Below the pieces are notes generated by a model. The model saw nothing but the letters and a program-made list of their open reading frames with translations, had not been told where the DNA came from and did no database searches. 7,846 nt of DNA from Clostridia bacterium BRH_c25 (GTDB taxonomy: Bacteria; Bacillota_A; Clostridia; Lutisporales; Lutisporaceae), in NCBI GenBank assembly GCA_001515955.1, contig LOES01000223.1, positions 1 to 7,846 of the forward strand, in the 5' to 3' direction. Positions within the stretch are counted from its first letter, which is position 1. Every line of letters begins with the position of its first letter. Shown here piece after piece: positions 1 through 4,514 of the stretch. Both the position numbers and the translations under genes were made by a program.

Positions 1-548
1 TGCCTTCCAAAGGAAAAGTGAGGATATATCTCATCATAACCGGATACTATCCTATCCCTTTCAACCTTGGCTATTATAGATGCCGCAGCTATTGAAAGGC
101 TCAAGCTGTCTCCCTTTATTATTCCTTTTTGAGGTATATCAATATCCTTGAGGGTCACGGCATCCAGCAGAATATACTCAGGTCTTTCCGTCAAACCCTC
201 CAGAGCCTTCTTCATTGCAAGGTATGTAGCATTTAAAATATTAACTTCATCAATGACCTTTTCGTCAACTATTCCAATGCTGCAGCACAAGGCTTGGGAC
301 TTTATCTCATCATACAGGTACTCTCTTTTCTTTTCCGAAAGCTTCTTGGAATCATTAACCCCCGGAATGAGTACCCCTTCTCCAAGTATTACCGCAGCCG
401 CAACAACAGGTCCCGCCAGCGGGCCTCTTCCAACCTCATCAACCCCTGCAACCAAGCGATAGCCCTTCTTATAGCAGCTGCGTTCAAACTCAGTCAGCTT
501 GAAAAGCCTCTCTTTTTCCTTTTCATCGTACTTTATCCTTATAGCCAT
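1..548 (-). CDS. rnhB: Ribonuclease HII (3' end cut by the window edge)
   Basis: RNase HII cleaves the RNA strand of RNA-DNA hybrids and cuts 5' of single ribonucleotides left in genomic DNA; it acts in the cytoplasm. I translated 182 codons before the window ends, so the C-terminus is missing. The DEXXG block reads GVDEVGRGPLAGP, giving D37 and E38. The NDSKKLS block follows at about residue 65. The other two acidic active-site residues are D129 (in LLDAV) and D147 (in KGDSLSLSIAAASIIAKVERD). This is the full DEDD set of the family. About 34 residues precede the core, as in Gram-positive RnhB proteins. The ATG at 548 has GAGGTG five bases upstream. A weak promoter candidate lies at 577-605. 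The usual rplS/ylqF neighbours are not upstream; a repeat-rich gap is there instead. Confidence 0.97.
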   Translation of the reverse strand, partial: MAIRIKYDEKEKERLFKLTEFERSCYKKGYRLVAGVDEVGRGPLAGPVVAAAVILGEGVLIPGVNDSKKLSEKKREYLYDEIKSQALCCSIGIVDEKVIDEVNILNATYLAMKKALEGLTERPEYILLDAVTLKDIDIPQKGIIKGDSLSLSIAAASIIAKVERDRIVSGYDEIYPHFSFGR

Positions 549-576
549 TCCTACACCTCATTCGTCCATATATAAT

Positions 577-605
577 AATTTATCGGAATCCTAATTAAAA
601 AACAA
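577..605 (-). promoter_or_regulatory. Candidate rnhB promoter
   Basis: On the minus strand TTGTTT (600-605) and TAAATT (577-582) are separated by 17 bp, with a predicted start near 570, about 22 bases before the rnhB ATG. A second candidate further upstream is an extended -10 box, TGTTATAAT (634-642), which has no recognisable -35 and has the 7-bp tandem repeat at 655-682 in the -35 zone. The region is very AT-rich, so chance matches are likely. Confidence 0.35.
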
Positions 606-654
606 AAGCACATATATATAAATATACATGCTTATTATAACATATCGGATTATG

Positions 655-682
655 GATGCGAGATTCGAGATACGAGATGCGA
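655..682. repeat. 7-bp tandem repeat, GATNCGA x4
   Basis: Four contiguous heptamers follow the pattern GATNCGA: GATGCGA, GATTCGA, GATACGA and GATGCGA. Only the fourth base varies. The array is non-coding and lies upstream of rnhB. Its role is unknown; it could be a protein-binding array or a replication-slippage product. Confidence 0.8.
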
Positions 683-710
683 GGAAGGGGCTGGGGTATT
701 CCTTACGGGT

Positions 711-901
711 CCGGGAACGTGTAACACGGGACACACGGCTGGTTTTCACGGATGTACACGGTTATTTTTTACTATTTTGTACCGGTATATTAATGAGTAT
801 CGATACTTGCTTGACTACTAGATACTATTTAATTTTCCCCGCTGTGTGTTTCGTGGGTTTCCGTGTTTTTCCGAAGGAAATCCGTGTTGCCCGTTCCCCG
901 G
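711..901. repeat. 191-bp imperfect palindromic element rich in ACACGG/CCGTGT
   Basis: The left end (711-729) reads CCGGGAACGTGTAACACGG. The right end, read on the minus strand from 901, is CCGGGGAACGGGCAACACGG, so the ends are inverted repeats differing at about three positions over 20. ACACGG-type hexamers occur at 724, 733, 746 (TCACGG) and 756 on the plus strand; the inverse CCGTGT occurs at 861 and 882. A TTTCC-GAA-GGAAA hairpin lies at 868-880. A perfect 12-bp palindrome, AGTATCGATACT (796-807), sits at the geometric centre. No gene is visible inside. The organisation suggests a non-autonomous mobile element or an intergenic repeat family. Apart from this and the heptamer array I see nothing else in the 549-922 gap. 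Confidence 0.6.
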
Positions 902-922
902 TATATGCAACAATTGTTCTGC

Positions 923-1054
923 CTATTCTCTCCGATACCTTTCCCGTTCGATACGTTTCTGCCTGTAGTCCCATACCGATGCGATAATCACTATAAGGGA
1001 TGCTACAGCTATAAATATTAGCTCCTGCTGTAAACTCTCAAACTCATAAAACAT
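923..1054 (-). CDS. Small single-pass membrane protein, 43 aa
   Basis: I do not recognise a family. The protein starts MFYEFESLQQ, has one hydrophobic segment at about residues 11-30 (LIFIAVASLIVIIASVW), and ends in a strongly basic tail (DYRQKRIERERYRRE). This suggests an inner-membrane anchor with the tail in the cytoplasm. An upstream in-frame ATG at 1108 would add 18 residues. I prefer the ATG at 1054 because AGGAGGGG lies about 10 bases upstream of it and because the longer form would start inside a terminator hairpin. The tail superficially resembles the ASV-D-R-RIP stretch of prepilin peptidases, but nothing else of that family is present. The stop codon is 21 bp from the 191-bp palindrome. 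Confidence 0.55.
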   Translation of the reverse strand: MFYEFESLQQELIFIAVASLIVIIASVWDYRQKRIERERYRRE

Positions 1055-1097
1055 TATATAATTTCCCCTCCTATTTTTATTTTGGGAGGGGAAATTG

Positions 1098-1136
1098 AAA
1101 AAGCGCATATGCAGGTTTTACCCAACACATGCGCTT
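1098..1136 (-). terminator. Intrinsic terminator after the split small ORF
   Basis: The arms AAGCGCAT (1101-1108) and ATGCGCTT (1129-1136) are perfectly complementary over 8 bp. On the minus strand the stem runs into five T residues (1102-1098). It lies three bases after the TAA stop (1140-1142) of the interrupted ORF, so it probably ends that transcript. It also lies just upstream of the 43-aa membrane ORF and could act there as an attenuator. Confidence 0.6.
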
Positions 1137-1244
1137 ATGTTACAATTCCGTACTACCAGTCCATACACCGCAATACAAAGCCAACCAAAACACAGCTACT
1201 GTGCCTTGATAAAGCACTGTAATACCAATGTAATGGGGTTGTCC

Positions 1245-1273
1245 TTGAAATTATTGTCAAAATGGACTATAAT
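1245..1273 (+). promoter_or_regulatory. Plus-strand sigma-A promoter for a putative structured RNA
   Basis: TTGAAA (1245-1250), a 17-bp spacer and a perfect TATAAT (1268-1273) form a near-consensus promoter. The expected transcription start is 1280/1281, which coincides with the first bases of the closing stem of the fold at 1279-1372. No plus-strand gene follows. Confidence 0.55.
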
Positions 1274-1278
1274 AACAT

Positions 1279-1372
1279 AAGGTTGCTGTGGCAGCGAAAG
1301 CTGCGTTTGTGGGTGTCACCACACCTGCATGAGCCTGTAAGTGTTCCCGCACTTACAGGTCACGGCGACCTT
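1279..1372 (+). ncRNA. Putative structured RNA with a four-way junction
   Basis: The closing stem pairs 1279-1290 (AAGGTTGCTGTG) with 1361-1372 (CACGGCGACCTT): 12 pairs, two of them G-U. Inside it are a hairpin GCAGC-GAAA-GCTGC with a GNRA tetraloop (1291-1304), a short hairpin GGTGT-CACC-ACACC (1312-1325), and a perfect 10-bp hairpin CCTGTAAGTG-TTCCCG-CACTTACAGG (1334-1359). Both wobble pairs and the GAAA loop make sense only for a plus-strand RNA. The fold does not match any riboswitch or small RNA I know. No strong terminator is evident; T-runs occur at 1371-1374 and 1423-1427. It may instead be just the DNA palindrome of the inserted element. Confidence 0.35.
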
Positions 1373-1391
1373 TTCAATTTCCCTTATATTG

Positions 1392-1420
1392 ATTATAGCC
1401 TTTGTATTGGCAATATGCAA
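1392..1420 (-). promoter_or_regulatory. Possible minus-strand promoter in the right arm of the insert
   Basis: On the minus strand TTGCAT (1415-1420), 17 bp and TATAAT (1392-1397) form a promoter-like pair pointing into the insert, with a predicted start near 1385. It mirrors the plus-strand promoter in the left arm because the arms are inverted repeats. It could drive antisense RNA across the fold or transcription toward the 43-aa membrane ORF. Confidence 0.35.
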
Positions 1421-1509
1421 CATTTTTGTATGGGGTTGGGTAGAGTTTTGTTGAAGAATAAAATCCATTTTAAAATTCCTCCGTGTGTTAAATATAAATA
1501 GGGTTTCAT

Positions 1510-1558
1510 CTTGCTTGAAAAGAGAATATTTCAAGCCTGACCCCACTTTCCCCGCAAG
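1510..1558. repeat. REP-like palindrome with a TGGGGTCAGGCTTGAAA core
   Basis: CTTGAAA (1514-1520) and TTTCAAG (1529-1535) form a 7-bp hairpin, enclosed by CTTGC (1510-1514) and GCAAG (1554-1558). The minus strand reads GTGGGGTCAGGCTTGAAATA here, a type of short repeat I associate with bacterial intergenic REP sequences. It sits 15 bp beyond the stop of the NlpC/P60-like gene and upstream of the split small ORF. On the plus strand a TTTTT run follows at 1563-1567. Confidence 0.5.
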
Positions 1559-1572
1559 GCTGTTTTTCATCC

Positions 1573-2202
1573 CTATTCGATATTCTTTCGATATCCTCTA
1601 TACCCTTTTTTTATTAAATCTGATATATTTTCTGTTCGTAAAAGTACTCTTCCAGTACTTCTACTTGCATCTACAATTTGTGCACATTTTTTTTTATCTT
1701 CAACAAAATTAATAAATATCATAACATGACTTCCTGGTAAAAGTATAACATCACCGGGTAGAAGCAAATCCATTGAATCTAAAGGTGATGCAATATTAGT
1801 TATAGTCTTAGTAGTCACTCTTTCTGCCAAATCCCAGCAAATCGTAACAAGACCAGAGCAATCAACACCAATACAATACTGGCTGACACCATTATCTTTA
1901 CATTCTGGTACATTACCTGCAAACTTCCCTGCTGTAATTCCAGTATCAAACTCTTCAGTTGTAGAAAAACCGCCCCAATTATAAGGCATTCCTTTATTTA
2001 ATTGATCAATTATCCACCAACCACAATTATATTTAGTACTTGTATAATTGGAATCCGGCGTGTTAACCACAATCCCATCAGTATCATACCCGTGAAAGAG
2101 GTTTTTAATAGTCGGTTTCCATATATGATTCGCATAAGCGAGAGCACATGAAACCACGTTTTCACGCCAAAAAATATTTTCTAAATTATTCTTATTATTC
2201 AT
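1573..2202 (-). CDS. NlpC/P60-like cysteine hydrolase, 209 aa
   Basis: Proteins of this papain-like fold usually cleave peptide or amide bonds in cell-wall peptides. The core motif GVDCSGLVTICWDL places the nucleophile at C115. GDVILLPGSHVMIF gives H159 as the likely base, and D178 in QIVDAS is a candidate third polar residue. The upstream GMPYNWGGFS (71-80) matches the G-x-PY-x-WGG lead-in of the family. There is no signal peptide or transmembrane segment, so either the protein acts inside the cell or leaves by another route; the substrate is unknown. I chose the ATG at 2202, which has GGAGG five bases upstream. An in-frame ATG at 2235 would begin inside the REP-like repeat. The gene follows the HAD phosphatase 71 bp downstream and may be co-transcribed with it. 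Confidence 0.8.
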   Translation of the reverse strand: MNNKNNLENIFWRENVVSCALAYANHIWKPTIKNLFHGYDTDGIVVNTPDSNYTSTKYNCGWWIIDQLNKGMPYNWGGFSTTEEFDTGITAGKFAGNVPECKDNGVSQYCIGVDCSGLVTICWDLAERVTTKTITNIASPLDSMDLLLPGDVILLPGSHVMIFINFVEDKKKCAQIVDASRSTGRVLLRTENISDLIKKGYRGYRKNIE

Positions 2203-2221
2203 AACTACCTCCAAATATCCA

Positions 2222-2288
2222 GGTGTCAGGTGCACAGGTTATTAGGTTATTGAAGCCAACAAATATAATAACCTCAGAGCTTGGCACC
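2222..2288. repeat. REP-like palindromic repeat, copy A
   Basis: This 67-bp sequence begins GGTGTCAGGTGCA and ends CTTGGCACC. It has an internal AGGTTATTAGGTTATT arm partly matched by TAATAACCT. It aligns with copy B (6665-6739) along its whole length, apart from a short gap. It begins 20 bp upstream of the NlpC/P60-like start and overlaps the last codons and the stop of the HAD gene. Confidence 0.75.
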
Positions 2289-2969
2289 ATGTTTGGAAGA
2301 TATAATTCTCCAGTTCTTTTGTATTGCTATGGATTTAAGCTGGAAATCTGGGTTAACCGCTATAGGTTGTCCGACAGATTGAAGTACATGAATATCAGAA
2401 TAGCTGTCAGCATAAGCACAACTTCCTGGCCAGTCTATTGCTTCAAATTTAAAATGATCCTGAAGTCTTTCAATTTTTGTAGTACCACATGCAACATTCA
2501 ATTGTTTGGATATATCAATTAATCCCATATCATCAAAATGTATTTCTGTGCCAATAACTGTATCCATATGAAGATATTCTGCAACTTTATTTAAAATAAG
2601 GCTGTAGGAGCCAGATAGTATCACCGTATGAAAACCTGCGTTACGAGCATTTTGAATTTCTGATACTATTTCACTGTTTAGTAATTTAATTATAGCCTCT
2701 GAACAGGTTGTCATATATTGAATGATTTCTCTTTCAGTCATTCCTTTTAATATTCCATGAAACTTTTGAAAAGCTATTAACTTCATTTGCTCTATTGAAA
2801 GGTTGGATTTCAAGCCTAGTTTGTATTTTAAATATAATGGAATAAGGGGAAGGTAGATATTCAAGAGTTTAACTTTAGAATATTTATTCACTTTCCATTG
2901 CTTGAGTAAAAAAGGCAAAGTATCTTTTGGAAAAAGAGTACCATCAAAATCGAATATAGCTAATTTCAT
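2274..2969 (-). CDS. HAD superfamily phosphatase, subfamily IB (SerB-like), 231 aa
   Basis: HAD-IB enzymes hydrolyse small phosphomonoesters through an aspartyl-phosphate intermediate; phosphoserine phosphatase is the best-known member. Motif I is DFDGTLF, with nucleophile D7 and acid/base D9. Motif II is the serine in VILSGS (S119). K165 in GTTKIERL fits motif III. Motif IV is ADSYSD (D188, D192), followed by PIAVNPD, typical of the IB group. A helical cap lies between residues 15 and 100. The substrate cannot be read from the sequence. The ATG at 2969 has GGAGTGA upstream; a longer frame from a TTG at 3026 is rejected because that TTG is the promoter -35 box. The last residues (GAKL) and the stop are encoded by REP-like copy A, so the natural C-terminus may have been altered. 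Confidence 0.85.
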   Translation of the reverse strand: MKLAIFDFDGTLFPKDTLPFLLKQWKVNKYSKVKLLNIYLPLIPLYLKYKLGLKSNLSIEQMKLIAFQKFHGILKGMTEREIIQYMTTCSEAIIKLLNSEIVSEIQNARNAGFHTVILSGSYSLILNKVAEYLHMDTVIGTEIHFDDMGLIDISKQLNVACGTTKIERLQDHFKFEAIDWPGSCAYADSYSDIHVLQSVGQPIAVNPDFQLKSIAIQKNWRIISSKHGAKL

Positions 2970-2997
2970 TAATATCACTCCATTACTGTTTGTAGAT

Positions 2998-3026
2998 ATA
3001 CTACCATAATCAGAAATGATACTCAA
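2998..3026 (-). promoter_or_regulatory. Promoter of the HAD phosphatase gene
   Basis: On the minus strand TTGAGT (3021-3026), exactly 17 bp and TAGTAT (2998-3003) form a good sigma-A promoter. The predicted start is about 2991, leaving a leader of about 22 bases before the ATG. Confidence 0.65.
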
Positions 3027-3050
3027 GTTGTTAGCCTATTAGGAGCTTCT

Positions 3051-3082
3051 TGTACCGGGTACAGAGAATAAGCGGTTACCGC
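3051..3082. promoter_or_regulatory. Twin dyad symmetries upstream of the HAD promoter
   Basis: TGTACC-G-GGTACA (3051-3063) and GCGGT-T-ACCGC (3072-3082) are perfect dyads whose centres (3057 and 3077) are 20 bp apart, about two helical turns. They lie 25 bp or more upstream of the -35 box of the HAD promoter, where an activator or upstream operator could bind. The two sequences share little beyond a GGTAC/GGTTACC resemblance, so they may be unrelated. Confidence 0.3.
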
Positions 3083-3105
3083 ATATTAAAATAACCACAT
3101 AATAA

Positions 3106-3132
3106 AGGATAGCATGGGTAAATTGCTATCCT
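3106..3132 (-). terminator. Intrinsic terminator of the mntA-hepT operon
   Basis: The 9-bp arms AGGATAGCA (3106-3114) and TGCTATCCT (3124-3132) are perfect and enclose a 9-nt loop. On the minus strand the stem starts four bases after the hepT stop codon and is followed by TTTATTAT, a rather weak T-tract. Confidence 0.65.
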
Positions 3133-3136
3133 CGAA

Positions 3137-3475
3137 CTAAACATTCTTCAGTATATCATTCAACTGCCTCTTCAAATTAGGAATATCATTTGCAAGAGTA
3201 TTCCATACGTCTCCCATTTTCAAGGTTTGATACTTATGGGCAGTAATATCTCTCATACCGGCTATTCCACGCCACGAAACAGAATCATATGATAGTTTGA
3301 ATCCATCAGTAAGGCTTTTAGTAAGCTCTCCTATGTTTATAAGCGTCATACATACTGCTCTTTTTGTGCGTTCATCGCTTATAAATTTTCCCAGATCAAA
3401 TCCCTCTGTTAGTTTTTCTATTATCTCAATTTCCGATAATATCTTTTTTACTATCTGATAGTCCCTATTGCTCAT
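3137..3475 (-). CDS. hepT: HEPN toxin of a HepT/MntA system (DUF86 family), 112 aa
   Basis: HepT proteins are all-alpha HEPN ribonucleases that block growth until neutralised by their MNT partner. The hallmark RX4HXY is present as MRDITAHKY: R75, H80 and Y82. In characterised HepT/MntA pairs the tyrosine of this motif is AMPylated by MntA, which switches the RNase off. The length is close to the family norm and the sequence looks intact, with no transmembrane segment. The ATG at 3475 overlaps the end of mntA by 11 nt (ATGAGCAATAG), implying coupled translation. A TTG nine bases further upstream is an alternative start that lacks a suitably spaced ribosome binding site. The toxin is second in the operon, whereas some characterised loci place hepT first. 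Confidence 0.9.
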   Translation of the reverse strand: MSNRDYQIVKKILSEIEIIEKLTEGFDLGKFISDERTKRAVCMTLINIGELTKSLTDGFKLSYDSVSWRGIAGMRDITAHKYQTLKMGDVWNTLANDIPNLKRQLNDILKNV

Positions 3476-3752
3476 AGATATCAACTACCTTATTTATTTC
3501 TATTAATGAACATTCATCAACAGGAGCATGTATCAAATCCACTTTTCTATTCAATCTTGTCTCAATCTCGTTTTTGATATCTGAAAGCAAAAACAGTGAG
3601 ACATCAGAAGATAAAAACTCAACCAGAATGTCAACATCGCTTTCATCACTTGCGCTGCCATCTGCAAATGACCCGAACAGAGATACCTTCTTTATTGGAT
3701 ATTTTATTATGATATCATTCATTGAATCTTTGATCTCACTTATAGTCAGCAT
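3465..3752 (-). CDS. mntA: MNT-family nucleotidyltransferase antitoxin, 95 aa
   Basis: Minimal nucleotidyltransferases of this type AMPylate the HEPN toxin encoded next to them. The catalytic GSX10DXD motif is complete: G27, S28, then D39-V-D41 in SLFGSFADGSASDESDVDIL. D72 in RKVDLI is the likely third metal ligand. The size matches the stand-alone MNT domain. The ATG at 3752 is preceded by GGAGGTGAT with good spacing. A longer open frame reaches 3836, but it starts upstream of the promoter and inside the operator palindrome, so I reject it. It is followed immediately by hepT, and both genes share one promoter and one terminator. Neither protein has an obvious DNA-binding domain, so the regulator of the palindromic operator is not evident. 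Confidence 0.9.
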   Translation of the reverse strand: MLTISEIKDSMNDIIIKYPIKKVSLFGSFADGSASDESDVDILVEFLSSDVSLFLLSDIKNEIETRLNRKVDLIHAPVDECSLIEINKVVDIYEQ

Positions 3753-3783
3753 TTTGACATCACCTCCAATAAATTTCAAAACT

Positions 3784-3836
3784 ACTATATGTTTCGCACT
3801 ATTTGAATTCAATATAAAATGTTTAGTGCGAAACAT
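3784..3836 (-). promoter_or_regulatory. Promoter and operator of the mntA-hepT operon
   Basis: On the minus strand TTGAAT (3807-3812), exactly 17 bp and TATAGT (3784-3789) make a good sigma-A promoter; the predicted start is near 3777. A perfect 13-bp inverted repeat surrounds it: ATGTTTCGCACTA (3789-3801) and TAGTGCGAAACAT (3824-3836), with 22 bp between the arms. One arm fills most of the -35/-10 spacer and the other lies upstream of the -35. The -35 itself is part of a 10-bp palindrome, TTGAATTCAA (3803-3812). The arrangement predicts repression by a protein gripping both arms. Confidence 0.65.
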
Positions 3837-3848
3837 TTTCCTTGCTTC

Positions 3849-3933
3849 ATATATCGTGAAAAGTACATATCTGATAACACAAAATCAGACGTTTCAACTG
3901 ATTTTGTAATGATAAATCTTTTTCACGATATAT
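3849..3933. repeat. Nested palindrome upstream of the toxin-antitoxin operon
   Basis: The outer arms ATATATCGTGAAAA (3849-3862) and TTTTCACGATATAT (3920-3933) are perfect over 14 bp. Inside, ACAAAATCAG (3879-3888) and CTGATTTTGT (3898-3907) form a perfect 10-bp hairpin. TCTGAT (3870-3875) could instead pair with ATCAGA (3884-3889), giving a mutually exclusive fold. No gene is visible. It may be a small MITE-like insert or a regulatory structure. The remainder of the gene-free stretch to 4079 shows only AT-rich sequence and a half repeat at 4062. Confidence 0.6.
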
Positions 3934-4061
3934 ATAGCTTAATTATATCATATTAATATTTTAATAAACATCTATTTTCCATTTTATTGCATCGAAAATT
4001 CCTCCATATCATTTTTATAGTAAACAAGAAGTCACAATATTCGCATCAGGAAGAGTTCCAT

Positions 4062-4074
4062 GGTGTCAGGCTCC
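4062..4074. repeat. Half copy of the REP-like repeat
   Basis: GGTGTCAGGCTCC lies five bp beyond the stop of the VOC gene and matches the terminal GGTGTCAGG of copies A and B. No second arm is visible nearby. Confidence 0.4.
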
Positions 4075-4079
4075 AATTG

Positions 4080-4514
4080 TTAATTATCCTTTTTTTCTTC
4101 CCAAAGTCGTGTGCGTTCTTCAAAACTCACTTCTTTGTGCATTTGATGCAGCATCCATAGATAGCCGAAAGCGTCGCTGAATATGGCGTTTGACACTCCA
4201 TAGTCAGGCATTTCGGTCACCGGTTGCACCTCAGTACAGCCCGCGGTGATAGCCTTTGAAAATGTTTCCTTGATGTCAGGCACAAGGATGTTAAACCAAA
4301 TCCCTTTGGGTTCCTCCGGGTTTGGCGCTTTCAACCCGAATTTCGGATTTTCATCCAACATGTGAAAGCGTACTCCGTACAGGGTAAAAACAACTTCATT
4401 TTCACCTTTGGGAAAATCTGAAACCTCAACACGTTCGATATCAAATACTTTTTCGTATAATTCCAATGCTTTCAAGCTGTCTGCAATAACCATATCAATT
4501 TCTACACCCACCAT
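4080..4514 (-). CDS. VOC (glyoxalase/PhnB-like fold) protein, 144 aa
   Basis: The vicinal-oxygen-chelate fold includes glyoxalases, dioxygenases and antibiotic-binding proteins. The sequence shows the repeated beta-alpha-beta-beta-beta pattern: the first half covers residues 1-54 (IDMVIADSLKALELYEKVF, then VRFHML), the second 72-124 (IWFNILVPDIKETFSKAITA, then AIFSDAFGYLWML). The DAFGYLW segment corresponds to the DPFGxxW signature of PhnB-like members. The set of metal ligands is not clearly complete (H51 is one candidate), so it may be a binding protein rather than an enzyme. The substrate is unknown. The ATG overlaps the stop of the preceding 65-aa gene by one base (TAATG), and AAGGAG lies ten bases upstream, so translation is probably coupled. 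Confidence 0.8.
   Translation of the reverse strand: MVGVEIDMVIADSLKALELYEKVFDIERVEVSDFPKGENEVVFTLYGVRFHMLDENPKFGLKAPNPEEPKGIWFNILVPDIKETFSKAITAGCTEVQPVTEMPDYGVSNAIFSDAFGYLWMLHQMHKEVSFEERTRLWEEKKDN

Larger units (their letters stand above)
1242..1429. mobile_element. MITE-like palindromic insert, 188 bp, flanked by a 9-bp direct repeat
   Basis: ATGGGGTTG occurs at 1233-1241 and again at 1430-1438, consistent with a target-site duplication. Between the copies the sequence is an imperfect palindrome. On the plus strand 1264-1282 reads GGACTATAATAACATAAGG; the minus strand of 1382-1400 reads GGCTATAATCAATATAAGG. Further in, 1279-1290 pairs with 1361-1372. The centre holds three hairpins. The insert encodes no transposase, so it would have been moved in trans. 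The extreme ends are poorly matched, which is unusual for a classical MITE, and the exact boundaries are uncertain by a few bases. Confidence 0.5.
1140..1468 (-). pseudogene. Small membrane-protein ORF split by a palindromic insertion
   Basis: The ATG at 1468 has a strong GGAGG nine bases upstream. It is followed by 13 codons (MDFILQQNSTQPH) ending exactly at a 9-bp direct repeat (1430-1438). If the sequence 1233-1429 is removed, so that one copy of the repeat remains, the frame continues without a stop for 30 more codons (YIGITVLYQGTVAVFWLALY, then CGVWTGSTEL) and ends at TAA (1140-1142), three bases before an intrinsic terminator. The restored 43-residue product has one hydrophobic stretch, suggesting a membrane peptide; I recognise no family. 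As it stands, the frame reads into the insert and stops at 1316, giving a 50-residue chimera ending CKCGNTYRLMQVW. Thirty open codons are not rare by chance. The frame, the terminator and the direct repeat together make the case. Confidence 0.5.

Noticed and set aside
148..575. Plus-strand ORFs over rnhB
   Set aside because: They are antisense shadows of a clearly conserved RNase HII reading frame with all active-site residues.
655..901. Repeats as a CRISPR array
   Set aside because: Units are 6-7 bp with no regular spacers of 25-40 bp, and no cas genes are present.
628..987. 119-codon plus-strand ORF
   Set aside because: It runs through the heptamer array and the 191-bp palindrome, has no recognisable domain or ribosome binding site, and overlaps the small membrane ORF on the other strand.
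923..1054. Fragment of a type IV prepilin peptidase
   Set aside because: Only a short ASVWDYRQKRI stretch is similar; catalytic aspartates and other membrane segments are missing, and the ORF has its own ribosome binding site and stop.
1312..1325. GGGTGTCACC resembles a T-box antitermination motif
   Set aside because: No specifier stem, no downstream terminator/antiterminator and no aminoacyl-tRNA or amino-acid gene on that strand.
1316..1570. Minus-strand ORF with a CKCGNTYR zinc-knuckle-like end
   Set aside because: The Cys motif is encoded by the perfect 10-bp hairpin of the insert, only one knuckle is present, and the 5' half of the ORF is better explained by the split 43-codon gene and a REP-like repeat.
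3753..3836. Extended N-terminus of MntA beginning at 3836
   Set aside because: It would start upstream of the predicted promoter start and inside the operator arm, while the ATG at 3752 has a near-perfect ribosome binding site and matches the family length.
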